DNA of 53,498 nt from an uncultured Bacteroidales bacterium (lineage in GTDB: Bacteria > Bacteroidota > Bacteroidia > Bacteroidales > UBA932), in the NCBI GenBank assembly GCA_905234285.1, contig CAJOHK010000018.1, positions 1 through 53,498 of the forward strand, given 5' to 3'. A program made the position numbers and the translations under genes. Positions 33,401-41,810 of the stretch are shown one piece after another; within the stretch, counting starts at the first letter, position 1, and each line of letters starts with the position of its first letter. Under the pieces are notes generated by a model. That model was not told the origin of the DNA. It made no database searches and was given only the letters and a program-made list of their open reading frames with translations.

Positions 33401-34952
33401 GCCCGTCAAAAGCGTCCCCGGCATAGGTTCCGGCCGCCGAAATATGGGAGTAGTCGTAGCCCAGGGCGTTGAGCCGAGCAATATGGAGCGAATCGATGCG
33501 AACCTCCGGCCCCGATTTCTTGAAACTGGCCTCCAGCCCGGTTTCCAGCGTCAGCGGCCCCAGGGCCTTGACATTGAGGATGCGGCCCAAATCCAGATTC
33601 TCGGTTGCGATGTTGCCTCCAATGAGGATGGGACGCTCCTTGTCTATGGTGTTGCGCAGGGTGACATCGGCCTTCATCTGTCCCAGGGCCGATTGGGCCA
33701 GCCCGTCTACTTGCAGGCGGTTGAGGGGGCCCTTGAAGTGCCCGGAGAAAGAGAAACGCTGCCCGCCGGCATATTTGCTCAAGTCCAGATGGGTTTGTGG
33801 CGCCCAGGCATGCACAAAGCCCCCCAAGCCTTTGAGCGTGAAATTGCAGTCCTTTACATGGAAATTGTATAAGGTGCCCTGGACGCTCGGCAGACCCACG
33901 ATGCTTCCGCTGGCATGGATGTTCACATCGTTGTCCATATCCTGCACCCAGACTTCTTCCACGATGAGATCGCTCACATACCCTTTAATTTTTCCCTGAA
34001 CCCTACCGCGGAAATGCATCTGGTCCAGGTTGGGGGCCAGATGGCTGAGGGTTTTGGTAGAAAAGTAGCTCCCTTTTTCTATTTGGGCGCGCAGATACAC
34101 CTTGTCGATGAAGTCTGAATACGCCTTTTGGTTCCCGTCCATGATGAACTTGGAGGCGAACAGCTCAGAGTCCGATTCCAGCAGATGCAGTTGCTCTACC
34201 CGGGCCAGCTGTTTGCCCACGCGTACCCGCTTGGCCGATACCTGCAGGATTTCCAGTCCGGTTTCCGTATCCCTGAAGCGGGCGCTGTCCAGGGCGCCGG
34301 TAACCAGGTCGTTGGCCACTTTGATGTTGTGGGCTTTGATATAGTCGGCCTGGCCATGGAGGTTGGACCAGTCAATGACGCCTTCCGGAATGACGGTGCC
34401 CTTTTCCCGCATGCGTTCCTGCCACAGCGGATTGATTATATTGAATCGGGCGTTCCTTACGTTCACTTTCCGGGCCGTGAGGAGGTTGCCCCAATGCGGG
34501 GCGGGTTTGTCGGGTTTGGAGTAGGGGAGGCCGAAAACACGGTACAGGTTGACTCTGGTCCCGTTGGGCGCCTTTTCGTCGGGCTCCGTCACCCATTGAA
34601 AGAAGACGTCCTGGGCCGATATGCGGTTGACATAGGCCCCGTTTCCGTAGATAAGTCCAATGAGGGAAAAGCGGGCGCTCAGCAGGCCGGCGCTCATGAG
34701 GGTATCGGCCTGGGGAAGGTAGGGGTTCCGGTCCAGCACTACCAGGTCTTTGATCACAATAGCCCTGGCGCCGCTGATATTGATGGAACCTACCTGAATA
34801 TCGGCATCTACCATGCGCTCGCGCATCATCTGGATGACCTTTCTTCCTAACGCAGTTTGCACTTTGGGGGATTGCACGGCTATGCCGGCCGCTGTGAATA
34901 GCAGCAGAATGCAGACCAGGGTCCAGCCCAATATGCGGAGCGCTTTGCGCAT
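30399..34952 (-). CDS. tamB: TamB-domain (AsmA-like) envelope protein
   Basis: A 1517-residue protein with one N-terminal inner-membrane anchor (about 7-27, ILGWTLVCILLLFTAAGIAVQS) and a long periplasmic beta-rich region, like the repeating beta-groove of AsmA/TamB lipid-transfer proteins. The C-terminal 400 residues carry the TamB (DUF490) pattern: GSSVRFNGEVMDTDLDVRGLYTTKASLATL, NCGINISGKLRNPDLDFTIDIPDLNPSVQAQVESAL and LGLNYQATQSGSNLFDVAVSTQLFNNRVLVNG. TamB-like proteins move phospholipids or help outer-membrane assembly across the periplasm. It lies downstream of tsaD with its own promoter, an arrangement common in Bacteroidales. Confidence 0.9.
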   Translation of the reverse strand: MRKALRILGWTLVCILLLFTAAGIAVQSPKVQTALGRKVIQMMRERMVDADIQVGSINISGARAIVIKDLVVLDRNPYLPQADTLMSAGLLSARFSLIGLIYGNGAYVNRISAQDVFFQWVTEPDEKAPNGTRVNLYRVFGLPYSKPDKPAPHWGNLLTARKVNVRNARFNIINPLWQERMREKGTVIPEGVIDWSNLHGQADYIKAHNIKVANDLVTGALDSARFRDTETGLEILQVSAKRVRVGKQLARVEQLHLLESDSELFASKFIMDGNQKAYSDFIDKVYLRAQIEKGSYFSTKTLSHLAPNLDQMHFRGRVQGKIKGYVSDLIVEEVWVQDMDNDVNIHASGSIVGLPSVQGTLYNFHVKDCNFTLKGLGGFVHAWAPQTHLDLSKYAGGQRFSFSGHFKGPLNRLQVDGLAQSALGQMKADVTLRNTIDKERPILIGGNIATENLDLGRILNVKALGPLTLETGLEASFKKSGPEVRIDSLHIARLNALGYDYSHISAAGTYAGDAFDGRIIASDPNLNFLFQGLFNLSPRTKNAAYRFYASLGYADLHALHIDKREQSKISFQASSNFLRTESRDLLGDVNIMDLSLQSESGLHHLGDISVRAHANDNLHRIRLESRFLDGTFVGEKSIMSFANDLKNLILDRELDALTGRSAKAWDNSTYELTFKMQDAHELLEFLAPGLYVENPSSFSLSVDRYGRVKGLLKSGRVAYYDKYIKDLNVTLDNGGEVLGAELKGSTIAFGSALIKNNRLTLFANDNHIGVGYIFDNEEEQPTRAEVYLSADLSRDENGLAVDAQALPSNIYYQGKGWGLTSGDIDYRGGNLKVNRFMARHEDEQLLIDGGFSPRHADTLNVSLQKFDISLLNSFTGGIPSVEGSASGHATLISPTQPSFGLLAGIVCDSTKVSGRRLGQLHLSSEWDDQAKRFVMELRNRLNGSSSIDVKGYLKPSNGHLHADARLNQFDLGYATPFMNVLFNQFEGKLSGLVWADGTLRKLHLGSRDVKLSDGKLELDFTRVAYDVEGSLGLDDDHLYFNDLRLKDGEGGTGSIQGSILLGGFKDFGFDTHVTMDQMRVLALPRGVNSSMYGNAYASGRADITGPLNKLLLSIDATSTKTGDFHMPLGSSSSKNSNQMLTFTEPPKLQIDPYEDLLAKQKAKTKAKNDLTVKLRVRVTPDIMAYIDMDENSLSGNGNGIIELETRMRQQSFSLGGYYNLQGGSFHFSAMNLVRRDFTIQNGSSVRFNGEVMDTDLDVRGLYTTKASLATLVGSEEGSSSNRRTVNCGINISGKLRNPDLDFTIDIPDLNPSVQAQVESALNTEDKIQKQFVYLLIANSFLPTEDSGITTNGSEMLFSNVSSIMTGQLNNIFQKLNIPLDLGLNYQATQSGSNLFDVAVSTQLFNNRVLVNGTVGNKQVYGVTTNEVAGDIDIEVKLNRSGSLRLNIFSHSADQFSSYLDNSQRNGGGIAYQREFNSFRQFFRELFTPARKRQSGQYRQIRQYTLQIDSTGKASPKP

Positions 34953-34982
34953 GGCGCGTTTTTGCAGATTATCTCTAATCTA

Positions 34983-34990
34983 CAAAAATA
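34983..34990 (-). promoter_or_regulatory. -7 box TATTTTTG for tamB
   Basis: TATTTTTG on the minus strand, 30 bases before the tamB ATG, in an AT-rich 82-bp gap after tsaD. A 6-bp inverted repeat (34966-34971 with 34976-34981) lies between it and the start codon. Confidence 0.62.
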
Positions 34991-35034
34991 ATAATTATTT
35001 TATAATTATTGACCCTTGTGGCCCATGAATGGGA

Positions 35035-36057
35035 CTAGAAATCGGCCATGCGGGATACCGGAGCTACGTCCAGGGGGGTGCGGACGCCCGCTTTGTACTG
35101 GAACCAGCCGGCTACGGCAATCATGGCGGCGTTGTCGGTGGTGAACTTGAATTCGGGCAGATAAACGTTCCAATGCCGCTTGGCGCCTTCTTCCAGCATG
35201 CGGTTGCGGAGGCCGCTGTTGGCCGATACGCCGCCGCCGATGGTGATTTCCCGGATGCGGGTTTCCTTGGCGGCGCGGATGAGTTTGCCCATGAGGACGT
35301 CGATGAGGGTTTTCTGGAAGCTGGCACAAAGGTCTTCCTTATTGTTCTCCAGGAAGTTCGGGTCCAGGGCCAGCTGGTCCCGTACAAAGTACAGGAGGGA
35401 GGTTTTGACGCCGCTGAAGCTATAGTCCAGGCCGGGAATGTTGGGCTTGGCAAAGGTGAAGCGGTTGGGATTGCCCTCCTTGGCCAGCCGGTCAATAATG
35501 GGACCGCCGGGATAACCCAGCCCCAGCATTTTGGAGCATTTGTCAAAGGCCTCGCCCACGGCATCGTCGATGGTCTGGCCCAGGATTTCATAGTCCAGGG
35601 GGCTGTTTACCTTGACAATCTGGGAGTTGCCGCCGCTTACCAGCAAGCAAAGATAGGGGAAGGAAGGTTCCCGCACCGGAACCTCCGGCTGCCTCACAAA
35701 GTTGGCCAGGATGTGTCCCTGGAGGTGATTCACCATGACCATGGGAATGTCCAGCGACAGGGAAAGGGCCTTGGCAAAGGAAGTGCCCACCAGCAGGGAA
35801 CCCAGCAGACCGGGACCGCGGGTAAAGGCAATGGCCGTAAGATCGGCTGCCGTCACCCCTGCCTTGCGGAGGGCTTCGGATACTACAGGAACAATGTTTT
35901 GTTCATGGGCGCGGGAGGCCAGTTCCGGCACCACGCCGCCAAAATCCTTATGTACCTGCTGCGATGCAATGACGTTCGAGAGCAGCACGCCATCCCGGAG
36001 GACAGCGGCCGATGTGTCGTCGCACGAAGATTCAATTCCCAGAATAATGTCTGCCAT
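35035..36057 (-). CDS. tsaD: tRNA N6-adenosine threonylcarbamoyltransferase TsaD
   Basis: Transfers threonylcarbamoyl from its adenylate to A37 of ANN-decoding tRNAs, within the TsaBDE complex. The 340-residue ASKHA-fold protein shows IESSCDDTSAAV at 8-19, the metal ligands His111 and His115 in NHLQGHILA, LVSGGNSQI and SFSGVKTSL, all typical. It produces t6A, the substrate of MtaB encoded further along the same strand. The -7 box is 8 bases before the ATG at 36057, so the leader is almost absent. Confidence 0.97.
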   Translation of the reverse strand: MADIILGIESSCDDTSAAVLRDGVLLSNVIASQQVHKDFGGVVPELASRAHEQNIVPVVSEALRKAGVTAADLTAIAFTRGPGLLGSLLVGTSFAKALSLSLDIPMVMVNHLQGHILANFVRQPEVPVREPSFPYLCLLVSGGNSQIVKVNSPLDYEILGQTIDDAVGEAFDKCSKMLGLGYPGGPIIDRLAKEGNPNRFTFAKPNIPGLDYSFSGVKTSLLYFVRDQLALDPNFLENNKEDLCASFQKTLIDVLMGKLIRAAKETRIREITIGGGVSANSGLRNRMLEEGAKRHWNVYLPEFKFTTDNAAMIAVAGWFQYKAGVRTPLDVAPVSRMADF

Positions 36058-36065
36058 AGCGGCTG

Positions 36066-36073
36066 CAAAGATA
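36066..36073 (-). promoter_or_regulatory. -7 box TATCTTTG for tsaD
   Basis: TATCTTTG on the minus strand with only 8 bases to the tsaD ATG, giving a predicted start site within a few bases of the codon. Confidence 0.7.
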
Positions 36074-36081
36074 GCAATTTA

Positions 36082-36113
36082 TTTGGTGGGGAAGGGACTT
36101 TTTTGTAAATTTG
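36082..36113 (+). promoter_or_regulatory. Complete -33/-7 promoter for the acyltransferase gene
   Basis: TTTG at 36082-36085, a 20-bp spacer, and TAAATTTG at 36106-36113: a full Bacteroidota promoter. It overlaps the possible TTG start at 36111, so the ATG at 36129 is the likely start of the acyltransferase. Confidence 0.78.
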
Positions 36114-36128
36114 AGGGAATTAGAGCGT

Positions 36129-37016
36129 ATGAGTCATCAATTGTGGGATTATTACCGGGGGTATGCTTTCTGGCGCCCCTATGTAGACGCCTGTACCCGC
36201 TGGTGTTTCGGTAGCGTGCGCATTGAGGGAATGGAGAATATGCCCCGGGACGGTTATGTAATCCTGGCGCCCAACCATCGGCAAACCCTCATGGACGCCC
36301 TGCTCATCCTCTTGCTCAATAAAGGTCCCATTGCCTTTGGCGCCCGCTCCGACATCTTTGCCAAACCCCGCGTTGCGGCCATCCTGCACTGGCTGCGCAT
36401 AGTCCCCATAGCCCGCGAGCGAAACGGCCTGCGGGAGGTGGCCAATAACTTTTCTGTATTTGACCAGGTGGTGGAATGCATGCGTCACGGCGTGCCTTTC
36501 TGCCTTTTCCCGGAAGGCCAGCATAGGCCCGAGAAAGGCCTCCTGCCCATCAAGAAAGGCATTTTTAAACTGGCCGATCTGGCTGCCCAGCGGCTGGACG
36601 GGCCGGTATATGTGGTGCCGGTGGGCATAGACAGCGAGTTCTTTTTCAGGGGCATGGGTCGGGTGGTTCTCCGCGTTGGAAAGCCCATTCGGCCGGCCGG
36701 CTATGAGGAAGGACCGGACCGTTTCACGCGTCTCTCGCAGGATCTCACCGACGGCCTCCAAGCCCTCATCGACCGGCCGTTTCCGCCGCGCAAGCTGCCC
36801 AAAGCGGTGGTGTGGCTGGCTTTCCCTCTCTGGCTGGTATGCGCCGTGCTGGGCCTTCCCATCTGGTTGGGGTGGCGCTGGGTGCTCAGGGGCATGAAAG
36901 ACAAAGCCTGGATGCACACGGTGCGCTTCGGCTTTCGCCTTCTGCTGCCCGTGTTCCAGCCTTTCGAGGCCTTCTTTGAAGGGTGGCTTATAAGGCTATT
37001 TTCTCCGCGCAATTAA
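36129..37016 (+). CDS. Lysophospholipid acyltransferase (PlsC-like) family
   Basis: A 295-residue protein from the ATG at 36129. The acyltransferase block I is APNHRQTLMDALL (His50, Asp56): here five residues rather than the usual four separate His and Asp plus one, as in the Bacteroidota NHQNALMDAL subgroup. The phosphate-binding motif CLFPEGQHR follows near residue 130, then KKGIFKLADLAA and VVPVGIDSEFFF. Two C-terminal hydrophobic helices (about 225-255) suggest membrane association. Likely acylation of glycerol-3-phosphate or lysophosphatidate. Its 3' end overlaps the convergent FAD oxidoreductase by 29 bp. Confidence 0.85.
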   Translation: MSHQLWDYYRGYAFWRPYVDACTRWCFGSVRIEGMENMPRDGYVILAPNHRQTLMDALLILLLNKGPIAFGARSDIFAKPRVAAILHWLRIVPIARERNGLREVANNFSVFDQVVECMRHGVPFCLFPEGQHRPEKGLLPIKKGIFKLADLAAQRLDGPVYVVPVGIDSEFFFRGMGRVVLRVGKPIRPAGYEEGPDRFTRLSQDLTDGLQALIDRPFPPRKLPKAVVWLAFPLWLVCAVLGLPIWLGWRWVLRGMKDKAWMHTVRFGFRLLLPVFQPFEAFFEGWLIRLFSPRN

Positions 37017-38529
37017 TCCCGTCCAGGGCCGATGAAACAATGCCCCCGGCGTAGCCTGCGCCTTCTCCGCAGGGGTACAGGCCGGGAACGTCCACGTGCT
37101 CCAGCGTCTCGGGGTTGCGGGGCAGCCGTACCGGGGAAGAGGTGCGGGATTCTACGCCCAGCAGCAGCGCATCGTTGGTGTAATACCCGTGCATCTGGCG
37201 GTCTACCTGCGGGAAGGCCCTTCTGAGCCGCATGGAAACGTGCTGGGGCAGCAGTTCGTGCAGGGGAGCGCTGAGCGCACCGGGATGGTAGGAAGTCTTG
37301 GGAAGGTCCTTGGACTCGATGCCGCGGCAGAAGTCCTTCATGCGCTGCGCCGGGGCCGATAAAGGGTGCCGGGCGCCATGGGCCTGGGCCCACTGGAACA
37401 TGCTTCGCTCAATGTCGCGCTGGAAGTCCATGAGGGCAAAAGGGCCCTCGTACTGCTCTGGCTGGTCACCGGGCTCAATCTGAACTACAACGCCGGAATT
37501 GGCCCACTTGGAATTGCGGGCGGCGTTGGACATGCCGTTCAGGACCACGGTCCCGTCCTCGGTGGAAGAGGGTACCAGAATGCCGCCCGGACACATGCAG
37601 AAGGAGAAAACGCCGCGCTCCTCGACTTGCTGCACAAAGCTGTATTCGGCGGTGGGCATGAACGGCTGGTACTTGCCGTGATAACGGATTTGGTTGATGA
37701 GCCACTGCGGATGCTCTACCCGGACGCCCAGGGCAAAACCCTTGGCTTCCAGCGTCCAGCCTTTGCGCTGGAACAGCTCATAAATGTCGCGGGCGCTGTG
37801 GCCGCTGGCCAGAATCACCTGACGGGCCTTCCAGCTTTGCGCTCCGGCCTTTGCCTCAAAGCCTTCCTTGCCGGGCAAAATGTCTGTTACACGCGCGTCA
37901 AAGTGGTATTCGCCGCCATGGTCTACGATACATTGGCGGATATTTTTCACAATCTCCGGCAGGCGGTCGGTGCCGATGTGCGGATGGGCGTCGATGAGGA
38001 TATCGGGATGGGCGCCAAAGGCAACCAACTGGTGCAGGACCTCGCGGATATCGCCGCGCTTGGAGCTTCGGGTAAAGAGTTTGCCGTCGCTGAAGGCCCC
38101 GGCACCGCCCTCCCCGTAGCAATAGTTGGAATCGGGGTCGATGACGCCCTGGGTGGAGAGCTTGGCCATGTCCACTTTGCGGCGTTCTACGTCCTTGCCC
38201 CGCTCCAGGACAATGGGCTTAAGGCCCCGCTGGAGCAGCGTGAGGGCGGCAAACATGCCGGCCGGTCCGGCGCCAATCACAATCACCGGCCGGGCTTGGT
38301 GTACGTCCTGGTAGGGCGCTACTTTGAAGGGCTCAAATACCTCGTTCTCCCTATAGGCTTGCACCCGGTAACGGTACAGGATTTCCTGGCGGGCATCCAC
38401 ACTGCGACGCACCACCTCTACATGCCCCACTTTTTCCGGCTTTACGCCCAAGGCCTTGGCAGCAGCCTCCTTGAGCTGGGCGTCCGAAAGTTCCTTGCCG
38501 ATTTTTTGCGCTATCTCGAATTCTTTCAT
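36988..38529 (-). CDS. FAD-dependent oxidoreductase (uncharacterised conserved family)
   Basis: A 513-residue flavoprotein. An N-terminal 85-residue domain (EFEIAQKIGKELSDAQLKEAAAKALGVKPEKVGHVEVVRRSVDARQEILYRYRVQAY) precedes a Rossmann dinucleotide motif PVIVIGAGPAGMFAALTLLQRGLKPIVLERG near 80-110. A second nucleotide-associated segment, VILASGHSARDIYELF, and the C-terminal FAD motif VPGLYPCGEGAGYAGGIVSSALDGINCAEKIA complete the fold. This is the conserved family with the DUF-type FAD-dependent C-terminal domain found widely in bacteria, with no agreed substrate. It overlaps the ROK gene by 4 bp. Confidence 0.85.
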   Translation of the reverse strand: MKEFEIAQKIGKELSDAQLKEAAAKALGVKPEKVGHVEVVRRSVDARQEILYRYRVQAYRENEVFEPFKVAPYQDVHQARPVIVIGAGPAGMFAALTLLQRGLKPIVLERGKDVERRKVDMAKLSTQGVIDPDSNYCYGEGGAGAFSDGKLFTRSSKRGDIREVLHQLVAFGAHPDILIDAHPHIGTDRLPEIVKNIRQCIVDHGGEYHFDARVTDILPGKEGFEAKAGAQSWKARQVILASGHSARDIYELFQRKGWTLEAKGFALGVRVEHPQWLINQIRYHGKYQPFMPTAEYSFVQQVEERGVFSFCMCPGGILVPSSTEDGTVVLNGMSNAARNSKWANSGVVVQIEPGDQPEQYEGPFALMDFQRDIERSMFQWAQAHGARHPLSAPAQRMKDFCRGIESKDLPKTSYHPGALSAPLHELLPQHVSMRLRRAFPQVDRQMHGYYTNDALLLGVESRTSSPVRLPRNPETLEHVDVPGLYPCGEGAGYAGGIVSSALDGINCAEKIAL

Positions 38530-39632
38530 GCGTCCAGTTGGCTCAGGGCAAAGGCATAGGCGCCCACTGAGATGGCCTTGGAAGTGCCAATCTTGTCCAG
38601 CATGACACCGATGCGCTTCTGGGGATCGTAGGTGACCGTATCTTCGCTGCCGTAAATCTTGATCTGACGGGCGTCCCCCTTGGCAAAAGCCGCAAATTCA
38701 GATTCGTTATCCAGGTTGTACACCTTCATCTGGACACGCTGGAGGACATCCCCGGACAGGGTGCGCACCGTACCGCGCATTTCTTCCAACAGGGCCGGCA
38801 TAAAATATTTGGCCGAGGCCGAGATGCCGCCGCCAATAACAATGATGCCGTCCATGAGCTGGGCCGACATGGCCATGGCTGCGCCGGCCACATGTCCCAA
38901 TTCCTCAAAGGAGGCCACGGCAGCTTTCTGGTTGCCAGGTTTGGTGCCTTCGGCAATGTCAAAGATATCCTTGGGGGTGAGGCTGGCGTCCTGGACGCCC
39001 GATTGCTCGGCATACACACGTTTGACGGCACGGATGGCCACGCTGTCTTCCAGGATAACGCCATTAATATGGGGGTTAGGGAGGCAATACGTTTCTACGC
39101 AACTGTTATCGCCGCGGTTGAGCTGTCCGTTGATGACACAGCCAATGCCAAAGCCGGTGCCGAAGGTGTAACCGATGAGGTTGTGGAAGCGCTTGGCGCT
39201 GCCCAGGGCTTCCAGTTTCTCGTTCACCTGGGGCAGAGCGCCGCTCAGGGCTTCACCAAAGGCGAAGAGGTCTCCATCGTTGTTAATGTATACAGGAATA
39301 CCAAATACACGGTTCAGGTACGGTCCTAGTGCAACGCCGTCGCGGAAGCTGGGGAAATTGGGCAGATAGCCGCCGATGATGCCGTTGGGATAATCGGCCG
39401 GACCGGGAAAGGCGAAGCTGATGGCTACCGGCTTTTGGTTTCCCAGCAGGTTCATGACGCTTCTAAAACCGGTGACCATGGTCTCCAGGCAAAGGTCCAG
39501 ATCATTGGCATTGGAGGGGAGCACGATGGGGGCCACGATAAACTCCTCGGCCTTCATGGCACTGAAACGCATGGAATTGCCGCCGGCATCCAGCGTGAGA
39601 ACAATACGGTTGTCGTTGATATATTTTCCCAT
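38526..39632 (-). CDS. ROK family protein (sugar kinase-like)
   Basis: A 368-residue protein of the ROK/hexokinase fold. It shows the phosphate-1 loop LTLDAGGNSMRFSAM near the N-terminus, PVAISFAFPGPADYPNGIIGGYLPNFPSF, the catalytic-region YINNDGDLFAFGEAL (Asp as general base), and IGYTFGTGFGIGCVINGQL. The ROK zinc motif CxCGxxGCxE is not present; the equivalent stretch reads GDNSCVETYCLPNPHI, so metal binding is doubtful. Likely phosphorylates a hexose or aminosugar; which one cannot be read. It lies between an S9 peptidase and a flavoprotein in one leftward unit. Confidence 0.85.
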   Translation of the reverse strand: MGKYINDNRIVLTLDAGGNSMRFSAMKAEEFIVAPIVLPSNANDLDLCLETMVTGFRSVMNLLGNQKPVAISFAFPGPADYPNGIIGGYLPNFPSFRDGVALGPYLNRVFGIPVYINNDGDLFAFGEALSGALPQVNEKLEALGSAKRFHNLIGYTFGTGFGIGCVINGQLNRGDNSCVETYCLPNPHINGVILEDSVAIRAVKRVYAEQSGVQDASLTPKDIFDIAEGTKPGNQKAAVASFEELGHVAGAAMAMSAQLMDGIIVIGGGISASAKYFMPALLEEMRGTVRTLSGDVLQRVQMKVYNLDNESEFAAFAKGDARQIKIYGSEDTVTYDPQKRIGVMLDKIGTSKAISVGAYAFALSQLDA

Positions 39633-39644
39633 AGTTTTAAGTTG

Positions 39645-41810
39645 TTATTCAGTTTTCATCCAGCGGTCCAGCCACTCAAAGTAGCTGCGGTGCCAGTAAA
39701 GGGCATTTTGCGGTTTAAGGATCCAGTGGTTCTCCCCGGGGAAGACGATGAGCTTGGAAGGAACCCCCATGAGCTGGGCGGCGTTGAAGGCGGCCATGCC
39801 TTCATCGTAGGGGACGCGGAAGTCCATGCCGCCATGGATGCACAGGATGGGCGTGTGCCAGTTCTGGACCAGCTTGTGCGGTGAATTGTCGTAGTGGCGC
39901 CTGGCCTTGGGCAGGTTGCTCCAAGGGGAACCGCCCTGCTGGATGCCGCCGAAGGAAGGGCCTTCGCCCAGGCCGCCGTTGTCCCAGTTGGGGAACCACA
40001 TTTCCTCGGTGGTCATGTACATGTGCTCCTCGTTGAAGATGCCGGCATGGGCAATGAAGCAGTCGTACACGTCCTTATGGATGCCGGCCAGGTAATACAC
40101 GCTGTATCCGCCGTAGGAGGCGCCGCAGGCTGCCACGCCGCCCACATAGGGCTCGGCCTTGATATTACGCGCGGCAGTGAGGTAATCGTCCATGTTGAGG
40201 CCGATGTAGTCGCCCGAGATTTCCTCGCACCAGGGCTGGCCGAAGGCCGTTGTGCCACGGCGGTTGGGCAGCACTACCACATAGCCCTGATGGGCCATGA
40301 GCAGGTAATTCCAGCGGTAACTCCAGCCCTGCGAAAGCGTGCCCTGAGGGCCGCCCAGGCAGATTTCAATGGCGGGATAGGTCTTGGTGGCATCGAAGTG
40401 CGGCGGGAACAGTACCCAGGTGAGCATCTCCTGTCCGTCCACGGTCTTGAGCCAGCGGGCCTCGGTTTCATGCTTATCCAGATGGGAGAGCAGGTGCTCG
40501 TTCTCGAAGGTGATCTGGTTCACGGCATTGTCGTTCACGGCAACCAGTTCGGTGGGGAAGTCCATGGACTGGAAGGTGGTAAGCAGCGTGCCGTCCTGCA
40601 GTACACCGAACGGGGAACCGAAGTCGAACCAGAGGGTGTCGGAGGTGAGGCGCTCTACCGGTGAGCCTGGCACTACGTTAAAGATGCCCTGGATGCCCTC
40701 GGCAAGGGCTGCGAAGTAAATGGATTCTCCATCGGCTGCCCATACGGGGCCTTCTACGTTATAGGGGAAACCCTCGGTGATGCTCCGGATGTTTCCAACG
40801 GCCGGGTTGGCGCTCTGGCCTTCATCGGTCTCCTGGTAAAGGACATCGGCCATCATCAGGCGCACATGGTCGGCCTCATAGCCGTCACGCTCCATGGAAA
40901 GCCAGGCCAGTCGGCTGCCGTCCGGGCTCCAGACGGGATGGGTGTCGTAGCCGCCCTCGAAGGTGACCTGGGTGGTCTCTCCGGTGAGAGGGCAGTAGAT
41001 GTAAATGCAGGTGTTGGTGGAGAAGGCGTATTCCTTTCCGGTCAGTTTCTTACAGGCATAGGCAATATAGCGGCCGTCCGGGCTCCAGGCCAGGTCGGCT
41101 ACGTCAGGGAAGGGACCGTTGGGCAGCTGGAACAGCTCGCCGTCCAGGATGTCCATGCCTTCTTTGATAACGCCGTTGCCCAACGTGGCCACAAAGGAAT
41201 GGGGCAGCTCGGTGAGCCAGTGGTCCCAGTGGCGGTACATCAGGTCCTCCGTGGCATAGGCTTCGGCCTTGGAGAGCAGGGGATCGGTGTCGGCGGGCAC
41301 TTCCACCGCGCTGTGCACGCCAGCCACATAGATGAGCTGTGAAGCATCCGGGGAAAGGAGATAGTCCTCTATGCCGCCGGGAACATCGGAGAGCTGCTCG
41401 CGCTTGCCCAGCTTGCCGTTCTTATAAGCTGCCTTGTACAGCTGCCCGTCCTGCAGGAAGAAGATGGCTTCCCCGTCCGGGCTCCACCGGGCCGAGGAGA
41501 TGCTCTTACCATCCAGGGTGAGCGGCGTGGAATCGCCGCCTTCTACAGGGATGGCGAACAGGTTGCGCACGCTGCGGTTTTCCTCGATGGAGGTGTAGCT
41601 GACGCCGTAGAGGATGGTTTTGCTGTCGGGGGAGAGCTGAGGATCGCTCAGGCGCCCCAGCGCCAGGAGGACTTCCGGCGTCATGTGTCCGTCGGTAATT
41701 TCCATCTGTGACGGGCCGATATAGCCTTTTTGCGGTTTCATGTCGTTGTTGTTGCAGGCGGCCAGCAGGAGGAGTGCGCCGACAGCCCAGGCGAAAGACT
41801 TAAGGTTCAT
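39645..41810 (-). CDS. S9 family (prolyl oligopeptidase-type) peptidase, lipoprotein
   Basis: A 721-residue serine peptidase beginning at the ATG at 41810, with a lipoprotein signal (ALLLLAAC, Cys19), so it is periplasmic or surface-exposed. Residues about 50-450 form a TolB/WD-like beta-propeller with repeated SPDG motifs (LSPDSKTILYG, WSPDGEAIFFL, WSPDGRYIAYA, WSPDGSRLAWL). The alpha/beta-hydrolase domain has the nucleophile Ser in GASYGGYS, an Asp region HGGMDFRVPYDEG and His in GENHWI. Probably a dipeptidyl- or acylaminoacyl-peptidase feeding peptide use. Its start overlaps the 3' end of the WYL regulator. Confidence 0.92.
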   Translation of the reverse strand: MNLKSFAWAVGALLLLAACNNNDMKPQKGYIGPSQMEITDGHMTPEVLLALGRLSDPQLSPDSKTILYGVSYTSIEENRSVRNLFAIPVEGGDSTPLTLDGKSISSARWSPDGEAIFFLQDGQLYKAAYKNGKLGKREQLSDVPGGIEDYLLSPDASQLIYVAGVHSAVEVPADTDPLLSKAEAYATEDLMYRHWDHWLTELPHSFVATLGNGVIKEGMDILDGELFQLPNGPFPDVADLAWSPDGRYIAYACKKLTGKEYAFSTNTCIYIYCPLTGETTQVTFEGGYDTHPVWSPDGSRLAWLSMERDGYEADHVRLMMADVLYQETDEGQSANPAVGNIRSITEGFPYNVEGPVWAADGESIYFAALAEGIQGIFNVVPGSPVERLTSDTLWFDFGSPFGVLQDGTLLTTFQSMDFPTELVAVNDNAVNQITFENEHLLSHLDKHETEARWLKTVDGQEMLTWVLFPPHFDATKTYPAIEICLGGPQGTLSQGWSYRWNYLLMAHQGYVVVLPNRRGTTAFGQPWCEEISGDYIGLNMDDYLTAARNIKAEPYVGGVAACGASYGGYSVYYLAGIHKDVYDCFIAHAGIFNEEHMYMTTEEMWFPNWDNGGLGEGPSFGGIQQGGSPWSNLPKARRHYDNSPHKLVQNWHTPILCIHGGMDFRVPYDEGMAAFNAAQLMGVPSKLIVFPGENHWILKPQNALYWHRSYFEWLDRWMKTE

